From assembly GCF_900215605.1 (NCBI RefSeq), contig NZ_OBEL01000009.1, positions 1 through 64,000 on the forward strand: DNA of 64,000 nt. The letters are read 5' to 3'. Source of the DNA: Cohaesibacter gelatinilyticus. Its GTDB lineage: Bacteria > Pseudomonadota > Alphaproteobacteria > Rhizobiales > Cohaesibacteraceae. The position numbers and the translations under genes are program-made. The notes beneath the pieces are model-generated. The model searched no databases. It worked only from the letters and a program-made list of their open reading frames with translations, and was not told where the DNA came from. Below, piece after piece: positions 8,863 to 18,280 of this stretch (positions within the stretch are counted from its first letter, which is position 1; each line of letters opens with the position of its first letter).

Positions 8863-9780
8863 TCAGTTCACTTGCCAATTTCTGGCTTGCAACACCAGAC
8901 GACCGACCATGGTGCCGATCTGCAAGCGATAGACAGCAACGACTGGTTCATTACCAACTGGTACGAACCAGACTTCCAAATCCTTGTTTCTTTCCATGAA
9001 TTTGGTGCTTTTCTTATTCGGACGATGCCCCGCAACAAAGCGCAACCGTGCACCGCATTTGGTTACGGGACCTGTATATCCCTTTTTGTTGCTGGCCCGC
9101 ACATCCTGCTTACCTTTGTAATAAAGCTCGATATTGTAACGCCAACGACCGTCAAACATGCGAACCGTGCGATTGCAGACGCTCTTGCCAACACGATCCT
9201 TCAAAGACTTGGTCGATAGTAACAGGCCGCTTAGCGGATCAACAATACCGCGTGTATGAACTCGCTTCAAAGGAATCCGATCCGAGACCTTGGATGGCGG
9301 AGGAGATGCAGAGAAATCCTTCACATTGCCGGAGCGCATGGCGATCTGCACGACATTGCGAATTTTGTTTTCCTTGGAATTCAAAGCATAGGAACTTGGC
9401 ATCAGCTTGTCGCCGCGAAAGCGGCCCTTACTGACAGCACGGCCCTTGCTATCAATGAACATACGAGACACACCTGAGGTTTTGGCAAACCCGTCAATCG
9501 TATAATTCCGACCTTTGATCGTTGCGCTGACGCCGCCCTTGCCAACCGGAATCCCGGCGATGGACATACCAAAACTGGCTTTGACGTCAGCAGCATTGGC
9601 AGAAACTTCCTGCCCTATCCATGCCAGTCCTGCAACCAGCATGGAACAAACCAGCCTTGCAGATCGCATCTCCATCTTGGAGATGTTAATTGCGGATTGA
9701 CGTGCATATTCATTTCGGGCCATTTGTTGCATCTCGACTCTGGCTGATTTGGCAGCCGCAAATTGATTGATCAAACCCAT
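8863..9780 (-). CDS. DUF3108 domain exported protein
   Basis: A 305-residue protein with a DUF3108 domain over about residues 75-305. The matching segments include FGMSIAGIPVGKGGVSA, SGVSRMFIDSKGR, VDPLSGLL and a Cys-containing stretch YTGPVTKCGARL. A hydrophobic segment, SARLVCSMLVAGLAWIG, ending in SANA suggests a signal peptide, unusually far from the N-terminus. I chose the ATG at 9780 because GGGGG lies six bases upstream; an internal start at 9675 would give a normal-length signal peptide and is a real alternative. DUF3108 proteins are periplasmic beta-rich proteins of unknown function. It stands alone between its terminator and the rpmB leader. Confidence 0.85.
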   Translation of the reverse strand: MGLINQFAAAKSARVEMQQMARNEYARQSAINISKMEMRSARLVCSMLVAGLAWIGQEVSANAADVKASFGMSIAGIPVGKGGVSATIKGRNYTIDGFAKTSGVSRMFIDSKGRAVSKGRFRGDKLMPSSYALNSKENKIRNVVQIAMRSGNVKDFSASPPPSKVSDRIPLKRVHTRGIVDPLSGLLLSTKSLKDRVGKSVCNRTVRMFDGRWRYNIELYYKGKQDVRASNKKGYTGPVTKCGARLRFVAGHRPNKKSTKFMERNKDLEVWFVPVGNEPVVAVYRLQIGTMVGRLVLQARNWQVN

Positions 9781-10324
9781 AAAAACCCCCAATGTCGCCA
9801 GTGAGCGGTATGCCTGCAAAGCGGCAACGTCTTATCCAATCTTCCAAATAATAAAGACTGGCAACAGACCCCGAATTATAAAACCCGAGCCCCCACAACG
9901 CCATTTTCTACTTGCCTCAGTTTTCCCTCAATATGGTTAACAATTTGCACCCTGCCGGATATAAGGGCGATAATAAGGCGAATTTAAGGGCTCATCTGTT
10001 ACAAGGCTACGTGCCATAAGCAGGCAGCCCACGAACACGCGTCTGCAACCATTGAATATTGATGGTCCAGATTCGGTCACTTGCCATTTATCAAGACCGG
10101 ATTCGTGTAACAGATTCAGTCACCGGAAAAGAAAAACTGACTATATTCACCGCTTTTCCAATGATTCTGCGCCAAGAGAGCCCAAGACTCACTTGACTGG
10201 CCGTCCAATGATCACTATACCGAGGCAACTTTCCATCAGGCTGCGCCCGGCGCATCCGGTTGGATACCTGAATTCATTTGCACGGACGCCTGTTGGCGTC
10301 CGAATAAGTTTGTGAGGTACTCCC
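9781..10324. other. Gene-free region and rpmB leader
   Basis: About 540 bases between the divergent DUF3108 and rpmB genes with no supported gene. The left part is upstream of the DUF3108 gene. The right end holds a perfect eight-base stem, CGGACGCC/GGCGTCCG with loop TGTT, at 10283-10302, then GTGAGG as the rpmB ribosome site. The hairpin is 22 bases before the rpmB start and may influence its translation. Confidence 0.5.
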
Positions 10325-10615
10325 ATGGCACGGCGCTGTGAATTGACCGGCAAAGGCGTACAGTCCGGTAACAATGTGAGCCACGCGAAAAACAGAACTC
10401 GTCGCCGTTTTCTGCCTAACCTGGTCAACGTGACCCTGTTGAGCGAAACTCTCGGCACCGGTGTCAAGATGCGCATCAGCGCTCATGCACTGCGTTCTGT
10501 TGAGCATCGCGGTGGCCTTGATGCATTCTTGGCAAAAGCGAAAGATGCCGAACTGTCTACTGGTGCTCTGGCTATCAAGCGTAAGATCGAAAAGGCTCAG
10601 GTAGCTGCTTCTTAA
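10325..10615 (+). CDS. rpmB: 50S ribosomal protein L28
   Basis: A 96-residue ribosomal protein beginning [20 protein letters not shown], the typical alphaproteobacterial L28 N-terminus. The sequence then has [15 protein letters not shown] and a central segment, [19 protein letters not shown]. It has one cysteine (Cys 5) and lacks the four-cysteine zinc ribbon of some L28 proteins. GTGAGG lies about seven bases before the start. It is a single-gene unit between a leader hairpin and a strong terminator. Confidence 0.98.
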   Translation: MARRCELTGKGVQSGNNVSHAKNRTRRRFLPNLVNVTLLSETLGTGVKMRISAHALRSVEHRGGLDAFLAKAKDAELSTGALAIKRKIEKAQVAAS

Positions 10616-10639
10616 GACGCACTTAAAAGTCGATATTTC

Positions 10640-10670
10640 AAAAGCAGCGCCTCATGGCGCTGCTTTTTTT
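10640..10670 (+). terminator. Intrinsic terminator of rpmB
   Basis: AAAGCAGCGCC, loop TCAT, GGCGCTGCTTT and a run of T, 25 bases past the rpmB stop. Confidence 0.95.
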
Positions 10671-10725
10671 CTGACCGATCACAGTGGGCTATTCTCCCGC
10701 TTGTGACAAACAAGGAGAGTGACAT

Positions 10726-11367
10726 ATGGTTGCTTCCCGCAATGGCCTCATCCTGGCCACTCTGGCAATGGCGCTGACCGTTGTTGCCTCAAACTATCTG
10801 GTGCAGTTTCCATTCGCACCTTTGGGCTTGCAGGATCTTCTCACCTGGGGTGCCTTTACCTATCCAATTGCCTTTCTGGTGACCGATCTGACCAATCGCA
10901 AGTTCGGTGCGCACTCGGCGCGCAAAGTGGTCTTCGTTGGCTTCGCTCTTGCTGTTATCTGGTCCATCTGGGTCGCAACACCGCGCATTGCAATTGCCTC
11001 TGGCACCGCCTTTCTCACGGCGCAATTGCTAGACATCTTCGTCTTCAACAAGCTTCGTGAAAGCCGTTGGTGGCAGGCTCCTCTGATCTCATCTTTCCTA
11101 GGCTCAAGCCTTGATACCTTGCTCTTCTTTGGCATGGCCTTCGCAACCAGCTTTGCACTTCTGGATACCAGCTTTGGCATGCAGGCAGATGCTTTTCCCT
11201 CTGACACGGCCCCCTTCCTTTTGATGGAAGCTGTACAGGCGCCACGCTGGATCAGCTGGGCCATCGGTGACTATGTCGTCAAGCTGCTGGTCTCACTGGC
11301 CATGCTTGCCCCTTATCGCGCTCTGATCAACCGTTCTGACAAAACCGACAATATGGCTGCGGCCTGA
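10726..11367 (+). CDS. Queuosine precursor transporter (YhhQ/VUT family)
   Basis: A 213-residue inner-membrane protein with about six hydrophobic segments. Family hallmarks are LTWGAFTYPIAFLVTDLTNRKFG in the first third and LLDIFVFNKLRESRWWQAPLISSFLGSSLDT in the middle, with conserved polar residues inside the membrane. E. coli YhhQ takes up the 7-deazaguanine precursors preQ0 and preQ1 for tRNA queuosine modification. AAGGAGAG lies about eight bases before the ATG. No other queuosine gene is visible nearby, so the substrate rests on family membership. Confidence 0.92.
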   Translation: MVASRNGLILATLAMALTVVASNYLVQFPFAPLGLQDLLTWGAFTYPIAFLVTDLTNRKFGAHSARKVVFVGFALAVIWSIWVATPRIAIASGTAFLTAQLLDIFVFNKLRESRWWQAPLISSFLGSSLDTLLFFGMAFATSFALLDTSFGMQADAFPSDTAPFLLMEAVQAPRWISWAIGDYVVKLLVSLAMLAPYRALINRSDKTDNMAAA

Positions 11368-11382
11368 TCTCAATCGCGCGCA

Positions 11383-11412
11383 AAAAAGCCGACATCTTTG
11401 TGAATGCCGGCT
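11383..11412 (-). terminator. Probable terminator of the phytase-like gene
   Basis: On the minus strand AGCCG-g-CAT, an eight-base loop, ATG-t-CGGCT and six T. It lies about 130 bases after the stop at 11541, on the correct strand. Confidence 0.65.
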
Positions 11413-11540
11413 CAGTATGTAGTCTCACAGATGAGGCCACATACTCACCTTCTGTCCCCGCAGACAGATGAAGATAAGCGGGAGTTAAAAAGCAGCAACT
11501 ATCTCTCGCTTATCTTTTCTACACTCTCTTCTCAATTCTT

Positions 11541-12545
11541 TCACTGAGCAAGGCTGAATTGCAGCAAAAGTGTCCGCTGCAGGCTATTGAAATTATCATC
11601 TGATATGAGCGTCAGAATAGAAGACCCGTCCGGCATCGACTGAACCGCCAGACCTTCGATATTATCCAGTTCATAACGCAAATCCCCACGAAACAGGGTC
11701 TCGATATTGGAAATAGTGCCAGGTAGAAGATTTTTAGCCAGAATGCGACGCAGCTGAATTTTCAGTCCACCCAGAAACGAAAAAGACCGCTCGACGATCA
11801 CCAAATCTCCGTTGGCAAGAAAAGCCGCATCCGTTGGCCTCAAATTATCCACCTGCGGCATGGTGAAAGCATGATAGACACCCTGTTTGAGGATCCAGCC
11901 ACGAACCGTCTTCTTGGTCACATTCTCTGAGAGAATGACCACAGATCCGGCATGGGCACTACCATCTGGCCCAACAGCAATGGATTCGAACCCTTTATTA
12001 CCCTTGTTCAAACGGGCAATCGCCTTACCCGGAAAGAGGGTCTTGCCAAGAGATAGCTTGCCGGAAGAATTCGGGTGATAAATTGCCAGCCTGTCAGAGC
12101 CTTCGTAGCTTACCCAGATTCGGTTTCCGACTATATCAAGTCCTTCGGAGTCTCTCTTGAAATATCTCTTATCCTTGGCCACTGGCGGCAACTTGTTCAT
12201 ACGCGCCTGATCAATTCCAATCGGGCGCCCACCTGAAAGCATCAACCGCGCGCTTACATACCGCCCTTCATCAGAGATGGCGACAAATCGATCTGCCGAC
12301 TGCCATGAGAAACCGGACAAACCACCAAACGCCTCATTATCAGGACTGGTTAGTTCCAATCCGCCGATGAATTGCAACTTACCGAAAATATCGCGATCTG
12401 GCTGCAAACGATCAAAATGAGAGATCACCTCCGATTGGATGGTAAAAGGCGTAGCCTTCGTATCTGCTACCAAACCAAAACAGAGCATCAGAGCAGATAA
12501 GATCGACTTCAGAAAACGAGCAGACAAGGAACGAACTTTCAACAA
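11541..12545 (-). CDS. Exported esterase-like/phytase-like beta-propeller protein
   Basis: A 334-residue protein of the family usually labelled 'esterase-like activity of phytase'. A signal peptide covers about residues 1-32 (SALMLCFGLVADTKA). Family segments are FGGLSGFSWQSADRFVAISDEGRY near residue 80, RDSEGLDIVGNRIWVSYEG near 135 and NKGFESIAVGPDG near 185. These blades with conserved Glu and Asp are typical of a calcium-binding propeller. The biochemical function is not established for most members. It lies just downstream of cobT but behind a terminator, so is probably transcribed separately. Confidence 0.85.
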   Translation of the reverse strand: MLKVRSLSARFLKSILSALMLCFGLVADTKATPFTIQSEVISHFDRLQPDRDIFGKLQFIGGLELTSPDNEAFGGLSGFSWQSADRFVAISDEGRYVSARLMLSGGRPIGIDQARMNKLPPVAKDKRYFKRDSEGLDIVGNRIWVSYEGSDRLAIYHPNSSGKLSLGKTLFPGKAIARLNKGNKGFESIAVGPDGSAHAGSVVILSENVTKKTVRGWILKQGVYHAFTMPQVDNLRPTDAAFLANGDLVIVERSFSFLGGLKIQLRRILAKNLLPGTISNIETLFRGDLRYELDNIEGLAVQSMPDGSSILTLISDDNFNSLQRTLLLQFSLAQ

Positions 12546-12560
12546 ACAAGGCTTTCCTGC

Positions 12561-12600
12561 AAAAAATGGTGCCGCACCTGATCACTCAGTCGTGGCACCA
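12561..12600 (-). terminator. Intrinsic terminator of cobST
   Basis: On the minus strand TGGTGCC and GGCACCA bracket a loop and are followed by six T. It sits about 45 bases past the cobT stop and ends before the phytase-like gene starts. Confidence 0.85.
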
Positions 12601-12644
12601 TTATGGCAATAAAATTGCTGAAATCAAAATTTCATTCGCCAGCG

Positions 12645-14546
12645 TTAACGCCGTGAGCGAACCCGACCCGCACCTTTTTCCCATCGCATATCGGAAACAT
12701 TTTCATCAAACATTTCCGCCAGTTTCTCGGTCATCGCACCACCCAGCTCTTCTGCATCAATGATGGTCAAAGCACGTTTGTAATAGCGGGTCACATCATG
12801 ACCGATACCAATCGCCAGCAGATTGACAGGAGAGCGATTTTCAATTTCCTCAATCACATCGCGCAGATGCTTTTCAAGATAATTGCCCGGATTGACTGAC
12901 AAGGTGGAATCATCCACCGGTGCACCGTCTGAAATCATCATCAGGATCTTGCGTTGCTCGGGCCTTTGCAGCAAACGTTTATGCGCCCAATCCAGCGCTT
13001 CTCCATCTATATTCTCTTTCAGCAAGCCTTCACGCATCATAAGGCCTAAATTCCGCCGTGCGCGACGCCATGGACTATCCGCAGACTTATAGATAATATG
13101 GCGCAAATCGTTCAAACGACCGGGATTGGCTGGCTTTTCTGCCTTCATCCATGCCTCGCGGGATTGCCCGCCTTTCCACGCCTTGGTGGTGAAGCCCAAA
13201 ATTTCGACCTTCACATTGCACCGCTCCAACGTACGCGCCAGGATATCGGCGCATGTAGCAGCGATGGAAATTGGACGCCCGCGCATGGACCCCGAGTTAT
13301 CGATCAGCAAGGTCACGACGGTATCGCGAAACTCGGTGTCACGCTCCCATTTGAAGGAAAGCGGGCGCATCGGGTCGGTCACTACACGGGTCAGGCGTGC
13401 CGTATCCAGCAAGCCCTCTTCCAGATCAAAATCCCAACCACGGTTCTGTTGAGCCAGCAACCGGCGCTGCAAGCGGTTGGCAAGGCGCGCCACAACGCTG
13501 TGCAAATTCTGCAACTGTTTGTCGAGCTGCGCGCGCAAGCGATCCAACTCGGCAGCTTCACACAATTCCTCGGCGGAGATAATCTCGTCAAAAGCCTTGC
13601 TGTAGACCTTGTAGCCACTTTCAGGTTCATTGCGACCATAATCCTTGGGCTGCAGCGTCTCACCGCTCTCATCACCCACTTGATCATCAATATCCTGCAT
13701 GTCTTGCGAGAATTGTTCTTCCGACTCACTCTCGCCTGCTTCCATTTCTTCGGCAGATTGTTCCGCCTGCTCTTCTTGTTCCTGCTCGCCGCTGTTTGCA
13801 TCTTCCGATGTCTGATCCTGCTGTGCATCTTCGTTATTGCCGCTATCAGTATCGTCTGAATTCTCGTCACTATCTTCCGGGTCGCCCCCCATGTCATCGG
13901 CGACATCCAGATCAGCCAGCACCCGGCGCAAACGACGGGCGAAACGGGCCTGATCGTTAATATCCTCTTCCAGCTTCTCCAGGCTGTCACCAGCCATTTG
14001 CTCCACCCAGTCACGCCATTGTGTGACCAGATTCTGGGCAGACGGAGGAATAGGCATACCTGTCAGACGCTCGCGAACCAGCAACGACAACACATGATCA
14101 AGTGGAGCTTCTTCCGGGCGCGAACTGTCAGGTGGCGCAATACGGCTATAGCGATCTTCCAGCATGGCAGAAACATTGCTTGCCAAGCCTTCCATCTGCC
14201 GGGCACCAATGCTTTCAACGCGAGCAAACTCCACCGCATCAAACACATTTTTTGCGCGTGACCCTTCGGGTGCGTGTTTGGCATGCACTTGAGAATTGTG
14301 ACAAGCGACCCGTAAAGCGAGCGAATCCGCCTGCCCTCGCAGAATAGCAGCTGCTTCCGGGCTTAACTTGCGCGGGGGTTCGGGCAACCGGACCTGCCCC
14401 TGTGTCAGAATTGGCCGATCGGCAGAAAAATGCACCTCAAGATCCACATGTCCGGCAATTGCCTTCAATGTGCCTCCCACCGAACGCTTCAAGCGCTCAT
14501 TGGGCTCTATCTGACCATGCAATTTGTGATGCGGCTTGCCTGACAT
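12645..14546 (-). CDS. cobT: Cobaltochelatase subunit CobT
   Basis: A 633-residue subunit of the aerobic, ATP-dependent cobalt chelatase that inserts cobalt into hydrogenobyrinic acid a,c-diamide (with CobN and CobS). The N-terminal domain is followed by an acidic low-complexity linker at about residues 215-290, rich in Asp, Glu and Ser. A C-terminal von Willebrand A domain begins near residue 410 with the metal site DNSGS (D416, S418, S420). This layout and length match Brucella and Pseudomonas CobT. cobS lies 63 bases upstream on the same strand, giving a cobS-cobT operon; cobN is not in the window. Confidence 0.97.
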   Translation of the reverse strand: MSGKPHHKLHGQIEPNERLKRSVGGTLKAIAGHVDLEVHFSADRPILTQGQVRLPEPPRKLSPEAAAILRGQADSLALRVACHNSQVHAKHAPEGSRAKNVFDAVEFARVESIGARQMEGLASNVSAMLEDRYSRIAPPDSSRPEEAPLDHVLSLLVRERLTGMPIPPSAQNLVTQWRDWVEQMAGDSLEKLEEDINDQARFARRLRRVLADLDVADDMGGDPEDSDENSDDTDSGNNEDAQQDQTSEDANSGEQEQEEQAEQSAEEMEAGESESEEQFSQDMQDIDDQVGDESGETLQPKDYGRNEPESGYKVYSKAFDEIISAEELCEAAELDRLRAQLDKQLQNLHSVVARLANRLQRRLLAQQNRGWDFDLEEGLLDTARLTRVVTDPMRPLSFKWERDTEFRDTVVTLLIDNSGSMRGRPISIAATCADILARTLERCNVKVEILGFTTKAWKGGQSREAWMKAEKPANPGRLNDLRHIIYKSADSPWRRARRNLGLMMREGLLKENIDGEALDWAHKRLLQRPEQRKILMMISDGAPVDDSTLSVNPGNYLEKHLRDVIEEIENRSPVNLLAIGIGHDVTRYYKRALTIIDAEELGGAMTEKLAEMFDENVSDMRWEKGAGRVRSRR

Positions 14547-14609
14547 CGAACCTAACTCTCCGGAACGTCTAACAACAAAGCGAGTGGAATGGAGCGGAAG
14601 CTGCCTGCC

Positions 14610-15584
14610 TTAGCTGACAGCAACATTCAATGCAGATTCCGGCAGTTCTTCGCCAAAGCAGCGCTGATAGAATTCCGCCACCAAAGGCTGTTCCAGCTCA
14701 TCGCATTTGTTCAAGAAAGTCACACGGAAGGCAAAGCCAATATCGCCAAAGATGTCAGCATTCTCACCCCAGGTGATAACGCTGCGCGGGCTCATCACGG
14801 TGGAAAGATCGCCATTCATGAAGGCATTACGGGTCAGGTCTGCAACACGTACCATCTTGGACGCAACATCATCGGACAGGGTCTTGACCTTGGCACGAAC
14901 GATCCCGACTTCATTGTCATGAGGCAGATAATTCAGTGTGGTGACAATGGACCAACGATCCATCTGGCCCTGGTTGATCTGCTGGGTACCATGATACAGA
15001 CCGGACGTATCGCCCAAACCAACGGTGTTGGCAGTCGCGAACAGGCGGAATGATGGATGCGGACGGATCACGCGATTTTGGTCAAGCAGGGTCAAGCGAC
15101 CTGCCACTTCCAGAACACGCTGAATCACGAACATTACGTCAGGGCGACCGGCATCATATTCATCGAATACCAGAGCCACATTATTCTGCAATGCCCACGG
15201 CAGGATACCATCACGGAATTCCGTGATCTGCTTGCCATCTTTAAGAACGATGGCGTCCTTGCCCACCAGATCGATCCGAGAAATATGGCTATCCAGATTC
15301 ACACGGACACAAGGCCAGTTCAAACGGGCTGCAACCTGCTCGATATGAGAGGATTTCCCCGTGCCGTGATAACCTGAAATCATCACACGACGATTATGGG
15401 TGAAGCCTGCCAGAATCGCCAAGGTGGTTTCACGATCAAACAGATAATCCGGATCAAGATCTGGCACATGATCACTGGCTTTGGAGAAAGCCGGAACCAT
15501 CAAATCCACATCCAGACCAAAAACCTCCCGAACAGAAACTTCGGTATCAGGCATATTGGCGATTTCTTGACTCATGTGATTCAT
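14610..15584 (-). CDS. cobS: Cobaltochelatase subunit CobS (AAA+ ATPase)
   Basis: A 324-residue MoxR-type AAA+ ATPase that powers cobalt insertion with CobT and CobN. Walker A is GYHGTGKS at about residues 71-78, Walker B is LVFDEYD near residue 140, and FATANTVG is the sensor-1 region. The N-terminus [18 protein letters not shown] is a CobS signature. I chose the ATG at 15584 because it gives the usual length; an ATG at 15575 and a longer frame reaching 15635 are alternatives. It is the first gene of the cobST operon. Confidence 0.97.
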   Translation of the reverse strand: MNHMSQEIANMPDTEVSVREVFGLDVDLMVPAFSKASDHVPDLDPDYLFDRETTLAILAGFTHNRRVMISGYHGTGKSSHIEQVAARLNWPCVRVNLDSHISRIDLVGKDAIVLKDGKQITEFRDGILPWALQNNVALVFDEYDAGRPDVMFVIQRVLEVAGRLTLLDQNRVIRPHPSFRLFATANTVGLGDTSGLYHGTQQINQGQMDRWSIVTTLNYLPHDNEVGIVRAKVKTLSDDVASKMVRVADLTRNAFMNGDLSTVMSPRSVITWGENADIFGDIGFAFRVTFLNKCDELEQPLVAEFYQRCFGEELPESALNVAVS

Positions 15585-15800
15585 TTCATTGCTCTGGGTA
15601 ACATTTCGCCTGCTCCCATTCCGAGCAGCTTTCAAATATCTGCAATGGGTAGGCGAATAGGAAGTGGGTCATTCTTTGAGCGGCAACTTAATCCAAACAA
15701 CGCCTAAAGTGAAACATAATCCGCTATTGATTAGATATTTTGATCAGTCACCGTGACTTTGAAACATCATTCAGCGCAATTTGAGATCAAAGGCATAAAG

Positions 15801-15841
15801 AAAATGCCGCAATATCAACATCTGTGATCTTGCGGCATTCA
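15801..15841 (-). terminator. Terminator of the DnaJ-domain gene
   Basis: A ten-base stem, AATGCCGCAA/TTGCGGCATT, with a 17-base loop, followed on the minus strand by TTCTTT. It starts about 25 bases past the stop at 15867. Confidence 0.8.
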
Positions 15842-15866
15842 AAAGTCAAATCGAGTAGCATTTCTA

Positions 15867-16496
15867 TCAGGCGTATCCGCCAGCTTTGAGCGTGTTATAG
15901 GCAGCAATAACCGCCTGCAAGCGCTCCTCGCAAGCGCGATCACCCTTGTTCAGATCAGGATGATTTTCCTTCAGAAGCCGCTTATAAGCACGCTTCACAT
16001 CGTCATTGGAGGCGGGGAGTTCCAGACCCAGTGTCGCAAATGCCTTGGCTTCCAGCGGGCGCAGTTTGCGGGTCTGGGTAGAATGACGAGACCTGCGTCT
16101 TTCCCGCTCGGCGGCCCGCTGGCGATGACCATCGGAAAACCCGCTGGCTTCCCAGCTTTTGCCGCGTGTCTCTCCTGCCTTATGGGTTTCATTTCCCCAG
16201 GCATTCACCCCCATTTTCCAGGTCGGACGCTCGCCAGTTGCAGTATCTTTGGTCAGATCTGCGGTTTCGTCGTCGTCCATCCCGGAGAAATAGTCGTAGT
16301 TCACATTGAATTCTCGCGCATGAGCAGCGCAGAAATTGTGGAATTCTTTTGGGCCGCCACCACGTTTGGGAGCCTTGCAGCCACCTTGTTTATCACAGCC
16401 GGGCCATTCGCATTTTTCCGCTTGTTCTTGCTTTTTGCGACGTTCGACCGCAGGCTTGATGCGAATCGAGTCGAAGAGTTTCGAGTCCAGTTTCAT
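15867..16496 (-). CDS. DnaJ-domain protein with N-terminal Cys motif
   Basis: A 209-residue protein whose C-terminus (about 145-209) is a J domain with the HPD motif at residues 179-181, which stimulates Hsp70/DnaK ATPase. The N-terminal half has cysteines at 29, 34, 40 and 56 and a conserved YDYFSGM segment; the spacing suggests a small metal site, which is unproven. It lacks the G/F and zinc-finger domains of DnaJ itself. It is divergent from bolA across 87 bases. Together with cobS-cobT this matches the usual Rhizobiales gene order. Confidence 0.92.
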   Translation of the reverse strand: MKLDSKLFDSIRIKPAVERRKKQEQAEKCEWPGCDKQGGCKAPKRGGGPKEFHNFCAAHAREFNVNYDYFSGMDDDETADLTKDTATGERPTWKMGVNAWGNETHKAGETRGKSWEASGFSDGHRQRAAERERRRSRHSTQTRKLRPLEAKAFATLGLELPASNDDVKRAYKRLLKENHPDLNKGDRACEERLQAVIAAYNTLKAGGYA

Positions 16497-16583
16497 CTAT
16501 CTAGTTTTGTTCCCGCAACACCAGTTTCTAAGGGCGACAAATCACCCAGGAAATTAAAGTCCAACAATTCACCACTGTTAGCC

Positions 16584-16844
16584 ATGACCGTCAAGCATAC
16601 AATCGAGAAAAAACTCAATCATCAACTACAGCCTGACTTCCTTGAAGTCATCGACGAATCTGAAAAGCACCATGGCCATGGTGGCTGGCGCGAAGGAGGG
16701 CAAACCCATTTCGCCGTCAAAATCCAAGCCAAAGCATTTACAGATCTGTCAAGAGTTCAGGCTCACAGATTGGTCCACGAAATCATAGCCGAAGAATTGG
16801 CAGGTCCTGTCCATGCCCTTCGTCTTGAGATCATCAAACCCTGA
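16584..16844 (+). CDS. bolA: BolA-family protein
   Basis: An 86-residue BolA-fold protein beginning MTVKHTIEKKLNHQLQPDFL. It has the pattern ESEKHHGH, then SHF-like QTHFAVKIQA and a helix with RVQAHRLVHEII, ending in HALRLEI. BolA proteins pair with monothiol glutaredoxins in iron-sulfur trafficking, or act in cell-shape and stress responses. The start ATG is internal to a longer open frame; upstream residues have no BolA similarity. It is divergent from the DnaJ-domain gene. Confidence 0.95.
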   Translation: MTVKHTIEKKLNHQLQPDFLEVIDESEKHHGHGGWREGGQTHFAVKIQAKAFTDLSRVQAHRLVHEIIAEELAGPVHALRLEIIKP

Positions 16845-16945
16845 CATCAGCCTTGAAGACACATAGTCTATCACAAACAAGACAATGATGGTAATTTTTG
16901 CTGTCTGGTTCCCGATACCAAAAATAAACTGTACCAATCTGCTGG

Positions 16946-18208
16946 TCAGCGAACCGGCGTCACGCGCAAAGATGTAATTCGATTGCGCTCCTTGCGCAAC
17001 ACACGAAACCGGAAGTTATAGAAAGTAAAACCTTGTCCTGGCTCGGGAATTTGCCGAGCCTCATGGATAACCAATCCAGCAATCGTGGTCGCCTCTTCTT
17101 CCGGCAGGTTCCAGTCGAAGGCACGGTTCAAATCACGAGTCGGTACTGATCCATCGACAATTACGGACCCATCAGGTTCAGTCTTAACACCTTTCATGTC
17201 GATATCATGTTCGTCAGAGATATCACCGACAATCTCCTCGATGATATCTTCCAGCGTGACAAGCCCCATCACTTCGCCATATTCATCCACCACCAGCGCA
17301 AAATGGCTTTTGCGTTTCAAAAAGGCATTGAGCTGCGCTTTCAGATTTGTGGTGTCAGGCACGAACCATGGCTCGATGGCCTCACCCATGATATCGAGTT
17401 TTGAGACATCACCTTTTACACGTGCCAAGGCTCGCAACAGATCCTTGGCATGCAGAACACCTACGAAATTATCCTGCTCGTCCTGCCAAAGCGGAATACG
17501 TGTATAGGGGCTTTTCAACACCTGCTCGACAATGGCTTCCGCGCCCTCATCAATATCAATGGACAACATATTGGTGCGATGAACCATGATATCTTCGACA
17601 TCCAATTCTTCCAGATCCAGCAAACCGTCAAAACGGTCACGGTCATCCTTGACCACACTGCCTTCCATATGCAGCAGATCCACGGCACCGCGCAGTTCAT
17701 CCTGACCGGACAGGATCGGTGTATTTTTGGTATCGACACCAAGCAGACGAAGCAAACGTACCACAACCCATTCCACAGCAATCACAAAAGGTCCGAACAC
17801 CAGCGTAATCACACGCACGAAGGGAGCAACACGCAGAGCAAAGGAATCGGGGTTGGAAATCGCCCAGGTTTTGGGCAGCACCTCTGCAAAAACCAAAACC
17901 ACCAGCGTCATGACAAGCGTGGCATAGACCACACCAGCTTCGCCAAACAAAACCAGGAACAGGCTGGTTGCCAGAGCTGAAGCCAGAATATTGACCAGAT
18001 TGTTGCCGAGCAAAAGCGAGCCAATCAGGCGCTCACGCATCTGCAGGAGCTGATTGACCACCTTGGCTCGTTCTTCACCGCCTTTTTCCTTCTGACGCAT
18101 ACGAGCACGCGAGGCAGCGGTCAAAGCCGTTTCAGAGCCGGAGAAGAAACCGGAAATGGCAATCAAAACCAGTATGGCTATTAGCGTGAACCACAAAGTC
18201 GCTTCCAT
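16946..18208 (-). CDS. CorC/HlyC-family CBS-domain membrane protein
   Basis: A 420-residue inner-membrane protein. Residues about 1-190 form the DUF21/CNNM transmembrane domain, starting LIAILVLIAISGFFSGSETA. A pair of CBS domains follows (about 205-330; VEDIMVHRTNMLSID begins it), and a C-terminal CorC_HlyC domain (about 345-415) contains VDGSVPTRDLNRAF. Members act in magnesium or cobalt handling and were once called haemolysins. aroB lies 72 bases upstream on the same strand and aroK beyond it, so all three probably form one transcript. Confidence 0.93.
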   Translation of the reverse strand: MEATLWFTLIAILVLIAISGFFSGSETALTAASRARMRQKEKGGEERAKVVNQLLQMRERLIGSLLLGNNLVNILASALATSLFLVLFGEAGVVYATLVMTLVVLVFAEVLPKTWAISNPDSFALRVAPFVRVITLVFGPFVIAVEWVVVRLLRLLGVDTKNTPILSGQDELRGAVDLLHMEGSVVKDDRDRFDGLLDLEELDVEDIMVHRTNMLSIDIDEGAEAIVEQVLKSPYTRIPLWQDEQDNFVGVLHAKDLLRALARVKGDVSKLDIMGEAIEPWFVPDTTNLKAQLNAFLKRKSHFALVVDEYGEVMGLVTLEDIIEEIVGDISDEHDIDMKGVKTEPDGSVIVDGSVPTRDLNRAFDWNLPEEEATTIAGLVIHEARQIPEPGQGFTFYNFRFRVLRKERNRITSLRVTPVR

Positions 18209-18280
18209 TTTCCACTTTCTCCAGCATGTCAGATGGCATCAAAGACCAAATCAATCCCGCACATAGTGATTTGCAGGCAA

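Noticed and set aside
14610-15635. Cobalamin riboswitch upstream of cobS
   Set aside because: I looked for the conserved B12-box segments before cobS and did not find them.
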